A model generated the notes under the pieces. It was not told where the DNA came from. It did no database searches and saw only the letters and a list, made by a program, of their open reading frames with translations. The position numbers and the translations under genes are program-made. From Balneolaceae bacterium (lineage in GTDB: Bacteria > Bacteroidota > Rhodothermia > Balneolales > Balneolaceae), in NCBI GenBank assembly GCA_007123785.1, contig SLGL01000211.1, positions 1 through 8,236 of the forward strand: a stretch of DNA of 8,236 bases, in the 5' to 3' direction. This document shows positions 1 through 5,844 of the stretch, piece after piece (positions within the stretch are counted from its first letter, which is position 1; each line of letters starts with the position of its first letter).

Positions 1-934
1 AAAACCTATAACAGTGGACGGGCCTACCACACGAAACTTTCTGCAGCTTGCAGAAGAATCCGAGATAAACAACCTGAAAGTTGGTGTCGGGCTGATGTGC
101 CGTCATTGTGAAGCGCGAGGGGAACTTTACGACCGCATTCAGGATGGTCAGATTGGTGATATTTTAACCATGCGAGCTTACAGAATGCACGGGCCTATCG
201 GATTTGCCAGGTCCGATCCCAAACCGGATAATACCAGTGAAATGCTCTACCAGACACAGCGTTTTCACAGTTTTCTGTGGGCCAGCGGAGGCAGTTTCAG
301 TGACTTTTACATACACAATATAGATGAATGCTGCTGGATGAAGAACGCCTGGCCGGTGAAGGCCAAGGCTACGGGAGGCAGACACTACCGCGACAATTCG
401 GTGGATCAGAATTTCGATAACTATTCAGTAGAATACACTTTTGCCGATGGCACGAAGCTGTTCATGTATGGCAGATGTATGGATGGCTGTCATGAAGAAT
501 TTGCCAGTTATGCTCATGGCAGCAAGGGATCTGCAGTCATCTCGGAGAGAGCTCATACACCGGCCAAATGCCGAATTTACAAAGGCCAGGACTTGGAAAA
601 TAGTGATGACATTTCCTGGTCATTCTCCAGACCGGAGCCTAATCCATACCAGCTTGAATGGGACCACCTGATCGAAGCAATTCGTGAAGACAAGCCATTC
701 AATGAAGCGAAACGTGGCGCCGAAGCCAGCCTTGTTACCTCCATGGGAAGAATGGCTGCACATACCGGACGGATCATTACGTATGATGATATGCTCAACT
801 GTGAGCACGAGTTCGCTCCGGGACTTGACAAATTAACGGAGGATTCTCCTGCACCGTTGAAGGCAGATCCTGACGGTAAATATCCAGTTCCTCGGCCGGG
901 AATTGACCGTTTTGAGTACCATTTTACTACTTAG
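1..934 (+). CDS. Gfo/Idh/MocA family oxidoreductase, 3' part (5' end outside window)
   Basis: Probable NAD(P)-dependent sugar or cyclitol dehydrogenase/oxidoreductase. The frame is open to the left edge: the first complete codons read K-P-I-T before a GTG at 14. K1-P2 looks like the end of the family's conserved E-K-P motif, so GTG14 is an internal Val and not the start. About 310 residues are visible. Most of the N-terminal Rossmann domain is missing (whole proteins of this type are roughly 430-450 residues). What remains is the end of the nucleotide-binding domain (GVGLMCRH, near residues 28-35), then the alpha/beta C-terminal domain with ASGGSFSDFYIHNID (around 94-108). There the Asp and His (D101, H105) sit where the family carries catalytic residues. 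A C-terminal tail rich in Pro and Asp follows. The TAG stop is embedded in the target-site duplication of the adjacent mobile element. The exact substrate cannot be told; many secreted Bacteroidota and Planctomycetota paralogues are uncharacterised. Confidence 0.9.
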   Translation, partial: KPITVDGPTTRNFLQLAEESEINNLKVGVGLMCRHCEARGELYDRIQDGQIGDILTMRAYRMHGPIGFARSDPKPDNTSEMLYQTQRFHSFLWASGGSFSDFYIHNIDECCWMKNAWPVKAKATGGRHYRDNSVDQNFDNYSVEYTFADGTKLFMYGRCMDGCHEEFASYAHGSKGSAVISERAHTPAKCRIYKGQDLENSDDISWSFSRPEPNPYQLEWDHLIEAIREDKPFNEAKRGAEASLVTSMGRMAAHTGRIITYDDMLNCEHEFAPGLDKLTEDSPAPLKADPDGKYPVPRPGIDRFEYHFTT

Positions 935-1070
935 TGTTGTCTCATTAATGAAGTTTCGCAAGAAACCCGCAATGTTTCCTTGTTACCAATGGTAGTAAGA
1001 ATGGAGTTATACAACCTTTTTGAAGAAAAAACATTGCGGGTTTTCCCGTCATTTGATCGTTGACACGACA
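935..1070 (-). mobile_element. MITE-like non-autonomous element, copy 1 (136 bp)
   Basis: A non-coding element seen twice in the window, here in inverted orientation relative to copy 2 at 7143-7509. It is bounded by perfect 4-bp direct repeats TTAG (931-934 and 1071-1074), as expected of a target-site duplication. Its ends are imperfect terminal inverted repeats: TGTTGTCTCATTAATGAA on the left against TGTCGTGTCAACGATCAA read inward from the right (12 of 18 positions match). Inside is a perfect 15-bp inverted repeat, AAACCCGCAATGTTT at 963-977 against its complement at 1029-1043, so the RNA or single strand could fold into a large stem-loop. There is no transposase ORF, so it would need to be moved in trans. 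TGT...ACA ends with a 4-bp duplication would suit an IS3- or IS481-type transposase, but that is inference. Confidence 0.7.
963..1043. repeat. Perfect 15-bp inverted repeat inside MITE copy 1
   Basis: The arms at 963-977 and 1029-1043 are exact reverse complements with a 51-nt spacer. The spacer has a small hairpin of its own (TACC at 984-987, GGTA at 991-994). In copy 2 the left counterpart is kept with one change (AAACCTGCAATGTTT at 7170-7184), but the right arm is replaced by a TCCCGA/TCGGGA hairpin at 7459-7474, so the arms there no longer pair. Transcribed from either side, it could attenuate read-through between the oxidoreductase and the convergent sigma factor gene; that role is inference. 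Confidence 0.7.
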
Positions 1071-1148
1071 TTAGTACCTGTATGAAAATAGCAAAATAAC
1101 CTTTTGGATTGCAGGTTCGGGAAATTCCTCAGACAAGGTGACCATCCC

Positions 1149-1248
1149 TCGACTGACGAGTGCCTTCCTCGTCTGTCGAATCCCATCGCCCGACAACCAT
1201 AACCATCTCCTTACATTCGTCAGTCCAGAACTGCACTGGACAGACGAA
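1149..1248. repeat. Double-hairpin region with four related 9-bp arms (REP/BIME-like)
   Basis: Two hairpins of the same design lie between MITE copy 1 and the sigma factor gene. Hairpin 1 has arms 1149-1160 and 1168-1179 (12 pairs, one T-T mismatch). Hairpin 2 has arms 1216-1228 and 1236-1248 (13 pairs, one A-A mismatch). Both have a 7-nt loop and the mismatch at the seventh pair from the loop. The arm cores are GACTGACGA, TCGTCTGTC, TCGTCAGTC and GACAGACGA. The first pairs perfectly with the third, and the second with the fourth, so an alternative fold exists. Hairpin 2 begins 12 nt past the sigma factor stop. No T-run follows it on the minus strand, so a classical Rho-independent terminator is not supported. 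It may still protect the 3' end or be a REP-type palindrome. Confidence 0.6.
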
Positions 1249-1260
1249 GAAGGAAGGGGA

Positions 1261-1905
1261 TTAGAAAAACAATCTGGAAATACCGGCGGCGATTAATCCG
1301 GGAATGTAATCGGACAAAGTCTCTCGAAGTGATTTTAATGCCCTTCCCATCTGGGTATTTACGGTATTAATGGAAATATCGAGATAATCGGCAATTTCAA
1401 TATAGGTGAGACCGCTGCGACGGTTCAGTAGGAAAATCTGTCGGCATTTTGGAGGGAGCTGATCAATACCGGTTTGTATTTTTCTACGAAGTTCTTCTGC
1501 ATCGCGACTCTCTTGTTTTCTGAAAAACGGATCTTCATCATCCTGCAGCTCCCGGTAACTTCGAGTCAGTTCATCTTCGGCATCGTCTGTAACTTTCTGG
1601 TGCCTCAGTTTGTTGAGTGCTTCATTTCGAATCGCGGCAAACAGATATTGTTTAACGGTTCCGGGCGGATCCCAGCTTTCTCTGCTGCTCCAGATCCTTA
1701 AAAAAACCGACTGTACAACATCTTCAGCCGCCTCGGCCTGACCGGTGTAACTGTACGCAAAACCGTGAAGGCGTTTATAGTAAGCACGGAACAGATTTTC
1801 AAATGCCTTTCTATCCCCTTCTTCGCGAACCCGGCGCACCCATTGCTTTTCTTTCATATGTTTTGAAGAGAGAGGCGAATTGGGATTTTTTTCCGGGGAT
1901 TGCAT
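1261..1905 (-). CDS. ECF-type RNA polymerase sigma-70 factor (FecI/RpoE-like)
   Basis: A 214-residue alternative sigma factor, the usual size for the group, that would direct RNA polymerase to a small set of promoters. Region 2 spans about residues 33-104 (core helix AYYKRLHGFAYSYTG, then EDVVQSVFLRIW and YLFAAIRNEALNKLR). A short acidic linker follows. Region 4 is at about 140-196, with the recognition helix-turn-helix YIEIADYLDISINTVNTQM. The pattern fits the Bacteroidota-expanded ECF group. The last ~17 residues (SDYIPGLIAAGISRLFF) are a hydrophobic tail beyond region 4. The start used is the first ATG; Met17 (codon at 1855-1857) is an alternative and lies closer to region 2. Neither has a Shine-Dalgarno. 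In this group an anti-sigma gene (FecR or zinc-finger type) and often SusC/SusD genes follow; here the downstream side holds only repeats and an opposed gene. The regulon is unknown. Confidence 0.92.
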   Translation of the reverse strand: MQSPEKNPNSPLSSKHMKEKQWVRRVREEGDRKAFENLFRAYYKRLHGFAYSYTGQAEAAEDVVQSVFLRIWSSRESWDPPGTVKQYLFAAIRNEALNKLRHQKVTDDAEDELTRSYRELQDDEDPFFRKQESRDAEELRRKIQTGIDQLPPKCRQIFLLNRRSGLTYIEIADYLDISINTVNTQMGRALKSLRETLSDYIPGLIAAGISRLFF

Positions 1906-2193
1906 ATTCAGATCAGAAAATATCAGCGCTTCAAAATTGTGAATATCGCTTGACCTGTTACTTTTTTATGAAAAAAAAGCAACACCACCAATCAGCACGT
2001 TTTCCGATTTTCACGTTTGGTTTTGATTGTAACCTATACCGTACCATCATATAACAATAAACACAAATTATTTCAACATGCTTTATCTGATGAAGGTACA
2101 ATTTTATTTTGAGGTGCTCAGTTAGAACAGCTTACAGAAAATAGTGATGATCAGCTCTATCCATAACCTGACACCGAAAGTACTGTCATAGAT
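1906..2193. other. Intergenic leader upstream of the sigma factor gene
   Basis: No credible coding sequence on either strand. This AT-rich stretch is the only visible place for the sigma factor promoter. It includes an imperfect AT-rich hairpin, GTTACTTTTTT at 1957-1967 against AAAAAAGCAAC at 1973-1983, which would lie in the 5' leader on the minus strand. Left of the transposase-like remnant at 2194 I recognise nothing else. Confidence 0.5.
2048..2076 (-). promoter_or_regulatory. Weak candidate promoter for the sigma factor gene
   Basis: On the minus strand TTGAAA (2071-2076) is followed after 17 nt by TATATG (2048-2053), resembling -35 and -10 hexamers about 140 nt before the start codon. 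In Bacteroidota the housekeeping signature is usually TTTG and TAnnTTTG, and I do not find a well-spaced pair of those here. In AT-rich spacer such matches arise easily, so this is only a candidate. Confidence 0.18.
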
Positions 2194-2328
2194 ATGCAGC
2201 TCCTGCTGAACCATAAGCCAACCAAATGCTTGTGGAAAAATAGCACCGTGATTTTAGTTGATGGTTCAGAGATGAGAGGCATTAATAATATCTCATTCTC
2301 CAAACCATCACCGGGAATTGAAAAAATT
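2194..2328 (+). pseudogene. Possible remnant of an IS4-type transposase
   Basis: A short plus-strand reading frame in the spacer reads KCLWKNSTVILVDGS (W at 2233-2235) and then FSKPSPG (to about 2316). In IS4-type transposases the first catalytic Asp sits in a block like W-K-G-R-x-V-x-L-V-D-G-T, followed by S-M-P-D-T, then N-x-x-x-F/Y-P-Q-P-S and K-P-G. The order of W-K, V-L-V-D-G and F-x-K-P-S matches, while the S-M-P-D-T block is missing. Stops interrupt the frame just upstream (for example a TAA at 2164-2166), and no further catalytic block follows before the 3' end of the phosphatase gene at 2329, where the resemblance ends. It is too short to be functional. The match is from memory of the motif and could be chance. 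Confidence 0.35.
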
Positions 2329-4008
2329 CTACTTCATAAAATCATTCAGCGGGTTACCGATATTACCGCTTGGGAACGGTGTGTTTAGGTAAACGGAAAC
2401 CGTGGAAGCAATATCCGAGACATAGGCCTTATGGCCGGACTGTCCGTGCGGTATGTCGTATCCGAAAAAGATCAGCGGAATTTTTGTATCATATGCCCAA
2501 CCGGAACCGTGCCCGGTTCCTCCGGTACCTGAGCCGTGAGTCTGCGGCTGTAACCAGACAATAACATCACCCGATCGCTTTTGGTGGAATGCATGCATGG
2601 CGCGTGCCCTCATTCCAATCGTAAATTCCTGATTGTTCAGTGCATCCGCTGTAATGGCTCCGCCAACCTGATCCAGGGAGAGGGCAAATCGTTTCACATC
2701 TTTTTGAACGGCCACATGATCCAGCCCATTTGCATCGATATAGTCATGATCCAGAAAAAGGTTCTGATTACTGAAAGCCAAAAGGAAGTTTTCACCGTAG
2801 GTTTCTTCCAGATAGTCTCCTACAGCACTGCTAACCTGCCCCGCTGCTGACACACCAAATTCCTGGTGCCCGGTTGGGATTCCCAAGTCACTCATATATT
2901 CAGGTACATAAGCCCCACCATGATCAGCGGTAAGGAAAATCAGTACATTTTCCATACCAAACTCGCGATCCAGGTAATCAAAAAATTCAGCCATGTACCG
3001 GTCGAGTCTCAGATAGTAATCCTGCACCTGCTTGGAAGCCGGGCCAAAGCGGTGGCCAATCGCATCGGCTGCGGATAGGGCCACCATCAGCATATCGGTT
3101 ACGTCGCCCCGGCCAAGCTCTTCACCTTCTATGGCGGCTACGGCCAGTTCAAACAGAAGTTCATCGGCGAATGGAGTGGCATTTAAAAGTCCCGGCCCCT
3201 GACCGTGCTCTTCAACCAGATAAGCCAGATCAACAGGAAAAGTCGGACTGTCCATTCCGGGAAACGTACCTTCGTAGGGGTTGTCATCCGCACGGCTTTC
3301 CACATATTCTTCGATTGGCAGAAGTGTATCCCAGGTTCGGGTTAAATATTCCTGGGGCAGATTTCTGTCGTTAAACTCCTGCATCCAGCCGGGTAGTTGA
3401 TCCATATAAAATGTGGACGTAATAAAGTTGCCCGTGGAACCTTCGTACCAGTACGCATTACCGGTGTGGCCCGCCGGCAGTATGGCGCCGCGGTCCTTAC
3501 GGGAAATTCCAACGGTTTTGGAGCGCTCTCCGGTATGCATGAACAGCTCATCACCCACGGTGGTGGTCAGCATGTTGGCGGGAGATTTTTCACCGGGATA
3601 GTCAGGTTGAGAACCCACTCCCTGGTGGCCTGAATCCACATCTTCAATTACGTTAATATTGCGGTCGAGTTCACGAACATACCAGCTATTACCAATGAGG
3701 CCGTGAACGCTTGGTGTGGCTCCGGTCAGCTGAGCGGCATGCCCCGGACCGGTCGAGGTTTGCAGATGACGGAAGTAAGCATTTCTAAATGTGTAACCTT
3801 CATTCACAAGACGCTTGAGCCCACCTTCTTCAAATTTATCCCAGTAACGATAGATATAATCTGGCCGCATCTGGTCAACAATCAGGCCTACAACAAGATC
3901 AGGGCTTTCATAGTGAGGTTTTTGAGCACTGTTTTGCGGAGTCGTATCACAAGCATAGAGTATCAAAAACAGGAGTCCGATAATAGAAAAAAAGGTTAGG
4001 CGTTTCAT
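2329..4008 (-). CDS. pafA: PafA-like alkaline phosphatase lipoprotein (phosphate-irrepressible type)
   Basis: A 559-residue phosphomonoesterase of the alkaline phosphatase superfamily that would release phosphate from many organic phosphates outside the inner membrane. A lipoprotein signal is visible: MKRL, a hydrophobic stretch, then the lipobox LYAC with Cys20. The active site matches Elizabethkingia PafA with a small offset. Thr86 in STGPGHA is the nucleophile; Asn107, and Lys171 with Arg173 (SRKDRG), contact phosphate. The zinc ligands would be Asp45 (VDQMRPD), Asp315 and His319 (DAIGH), Asp362 and His363 (TADHGG) and His500 (GTGH). All expected residues are present and the length is close to the 546 of PafA, so it should be active as a monoesterase rather than a diesterase. 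The start ATG is followed by a proper signal sequence; no Shine-Dalgarno. The 260-423 bp spacers on both sides suggest a monocistronic gene. An exported metallophosphatase lies two genes upstream. Confidence 0.93.
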   Translation of the reverse strand: MKRLTFFSIIGLLFLILYACDTTPQNSAQKPHYESPDLVVGLIVDQMRPDYIYRYWDKFEEGGLKRLVNEGYTFRNAYFRHLQTSTGPGHAAQLTGATPSVHGLIGNSWYVRELDRNINVIEDVDSGHQGVGSQPDYPGEKSPANMLTTTVGDELFMHTGERSKTVGISRKDRGAILPAGHTGNAYWYEGSTGNFITSTFYMDQLPGWMQEFNDRNLPQEYLTRTWDTLLPIEEYVESRADDNPYEGTFPGMDSPTFPVDLAYLVEEHGQGPGLLNATPFADELLFELAVAAIEGEELGRGDVTDMLMVALSAADAIGHRFGPASKQVQDYYLRLDRYMAEFFDYLDREFGMENVLIFLTADHGGAYVPEYMSDLGIPTGHQEFGVSAAGQVSSAVGDYLEETYGENFLLAFSNQNLFLDHDYIDANGLDHVAVQKDVKRFALSLDQVGGAITADALNNQEFTIGMRARAMHAFHQKRSGDVIVWLQPQTHGSGTGGTGHGSGWAYDTKIPLIFFGYDIPHGQSGHKAYVSDIASTVSVYLNTPFPSGNIGNPLNDFMK

Positions 4009-4102
4009 AAAAATAAGATTGATTGGTTAAAAGTTTGATTCCTGAGTTCGATGACTTTTAAATATGGATTGAATTCACACATCGGCCTCAAAACAACCCA
4101 GT

Positions 4103-4120
4103 TAATATCAAAGGATATTA
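4103..4120. repeat. Small AT-rich hairpin upstream of the phosphatase gene
   Basis: TAATATC (4103-4109), loop AAAG, GATATTA (4114-4120): a perfect 7-bp stem about 95 nt before the phosphatase start codon, in the 260-bp spacer (4009-4268). A regulatory role is possible but unproven. No Pho-box-like or other named operator was recognised next to it. Confidence 0.3.
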
Positions 4121-4203
4121 TAATTATCAAAATGGCAGTCATCCGGATCCAAAGGATTATCCGTAATTCTTTTTAAAACATCAAATCCAGAAAATTGAGT
4201 ATA

Positions 4204-4217
4204 GCTTAAATTTAAGC
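4204..4217. repeat. Perfect 14-bp palindrome downstream of the transporter gene
   Basis: GCTTAAATTTAAGC is its own reverse complement and lies about 50 nt past the transporter stop codon (minus strand). It has no loop and is not followed by a T-run, so it is not a standard terminator. It could be a protein-binding site or chance in AT-rich DNA. Confidence 0.3.
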
Positions 4218-4268
4218 ACTGTAGTATGGCTTCGTAATTTAGCTGTGCACATTTTACAACCGAAAGCA

Positions 4269-5552
4269 TCAAAGATTCATCCGCTGTATCAGTTCCACCA
4301 CTGTTGTAAAAGCCGTATAGGAAATAATACAGGCGAAAATAAAGGCTCCTGTCAATCCAATATTCAGCATCACCCCGGCTTTATGTTCCCCCATATATTT
4401 TTTCTGATTAATCAGCCAGGCCATACAAAAGATGGCAAGCGGCAGAATAAAAACACTCACAATCTGGGTTAAAATCTGTGCAAAGATGGGATTCCCGCCA
4501 ATCACCGGAACAATCAACCCAACAAAACAGGCAAGACCTGTGAGAATTCTGAAACGGGTGGATGTAGTATCGAGTTCTCCGATTTCATAATCTGACAGCA
4601 GCCAGGGAAGCACCATCATGATAGGAAAAACAGAGGACAGGCCCGCGCTTAATACTCCAAACATAAACAGTGCCACAGCAAACTGTCCGGCAACCGGCTC
4701 CAGTGTATGTACCATATCGAGCACCCTGTTGATACTCAGGCCATGATGATGCAGCGCTCCGGTGGCTGTAATCATGATAGCGGCACAAACGGCAAATGTT
4801 ACCACGGCGGCCGTAATCGCATCCCGGCGCTGATCGTTCAGATTTTGTTCTCCCCACCCTTTTCCTTTCATTAGCAGCGGGCGAACCACAAATGTGGGTG
4901 CTGCCATCGTGGTCCCCACCAATGCGGCAATCATCAGTTTTCCATCGGCCCCTTCCGGGATGGATGGAGAAAAGCCGAGTGCAATTTCAGCCGGATCTGG
5001 CAATACGATAAACATGGAAATAAAGAAAGAGATCCCCATGATCGTCACAAAAAAGATCAGTACTTTTTCAAAAAAGGAGTACCTTCCCACCAGCAACAAC
5101 GTGTACATGATGGTGATAATGACCACCGCAATGATCAGCACGGCCCAGTAGCTGTCGGGATTGAGTTCCGGAAAAAAGAGGCAGATAGTTTCCCACACTG
5201 CACTGGCAGACAAACCGAGAATTCCCGAAAGAGAAGACCACTGGGCAAGAACCACACCGATAACGGTTAGCCCTGCGATCGTTTTATTCATTTTTTGCCA
5301 GTTACTCAGCTTTCCTTTAAAACTGTGTATGGTCGTATCACCGGTTACAACTCCATATCGCCCGAAGGCTTCCATCAGCACAAACGAGAAAATACAAGCC
5401 AATGCCAGTATCCAGAGAAGCTGCATTCCGTAATCGGCCCCGGTGACCGACATGGTGGTTACACTTCCAGTGCCGATCGTATAACCAATGCCAAAAATAC
5501 CCGGACCCACCGAAATCAGAAAAATCCAGACATTTTTGAAGGCATTTTTCAT
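4269..5552 (-). CDS. Divergent Nramp (SLC11)-family membrane transporter
   Basis: A 427-residue integral membrane protein with about 11 hydrophobic segments, as in Nramp transporters. The N-terminus VWIFLISVGPGIFGIGYTIGTGSVTT has the family's G-P-G start of helix 1. The usual metal-binding D-P-G-N is replaced by G-T-G-S (about 27-30). In helix 6 the A-x-M-P-H block becomes GTTMAAPTF (213-221), so the metal-liganding Met is Ala. The helix 10 Gln appears to be Leu (LSAGLSS, 302-307). Canonical Mn/Fe transport is therefore doubtful; Mg-selective or other non-canonical relatives are the nearest known comparison. The start ATG is preceded by CACCTCC rather than AGGAGG. Spacers of 260 and 292 bp on either side suggest independent transcription. 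The family is clear from overall pattern; the substrate is unknown. Confidence 0.85.
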   Translation of the reverse strand: MKNAFKNVWIFLISVGPGIFGIGYTIGTGSVTTMSVTGADYGMQLLWILALACIFSFVLMEAFGRYGVVTGDTTIHSFKGKLSNWQKMNKTIAGLTVIGVVLAQWSSLSGILGLSASAVWETICLFFPELNPDSYWAVLIIAVVIITIMYTLLLVGRYSFFEKVLIFFVTIMGISFFISMFIVLPDPAEIALGFSPSIPEGADGKLMIAALVGTTMAAPTFVVRPLLMKGKGWGEQNLNDQRRDAITAAVVTFAVCAAIMITATGALHHHGLSINRVLDMVHTLEPVAGQFAVALFMFGVLSAGLSSVFPIMMVLPWLLSDYEIGELDTTSTRFRILTGLACFVGLIVPVIGGNPIFAQILTQIVSVFILPLAIFCMAWLINQKKYMGEHKAGVMLNIGLTGAFIFACIISYTAFTTVVELIQRMNL

Positions 5553-5844
5553 GGAGGTGAAGTTGTATTAAACGAAAATTTGAACGTCCCCAATAATTGA
5601 CTTCAATACGAATTCAGTCGGGACAAATCAGAATGCTATTTATTCTACAAAAAATCAATCTTCTGTTGGATAGGAGTTGCCTCTTTTTTTTAGCTTTTTT
5701 TCAAGGCCGGGTAAATTTTATCTCAACCGATTTCCACGTATTGAAATCCGTAATTTTCTATTTTTTCTACTCTTGTTTAGTTTCAATCCTGAAATTCGAA
5801 GTTACACATACCCGATAGGTTCATTCAGAAAAACCAATACCGTC
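5553..5844. other. AT-rich spacer between metallophosphatase and transporter genes
   Basis: Non-coding: reading frames here are low-complexity and resemble nothing I know. It contains T-rich tracts on the plus strand around 5685-5701 and must hold the transporter promoter on the minus strand. TTTG-like boxes occur (for example CTGATTTG on the minus strand), but without the TA and spacing of the Bacteroidota consensus. No terminator hairpin was found after the metallophosphatase stop. Confidence 0.5.

Noticed and set aside
14..16. GTG as start codon of the left-edge oxidoreductase
   Set aside because: The frame continues open to position 2 and reads K-P-I-T, matching the end of the family's E-K-P motif, so the gene begins outside the window.
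1216..1248. Rho-independent terminator for the sigma factor gene
   Set aside because: The stem is strong, but on the minus strand it is not followed by a T-run; listed as a repeat only.
2181..2197. Pho-box-like CTGTCATAGAT
   Set aside because: Only one half-site matches, and it is not positioned upstream of either phosphatase. The half-sites near 7072 and 7227 are equally incomplete.
5553..5650. Bacteroidota-type promoter (TTTG and TAnnTTTG) before the transporter gene
   Set aside because: TTTG boxes occur on the minus strand, but the TA is missing and the spacing is wrong.
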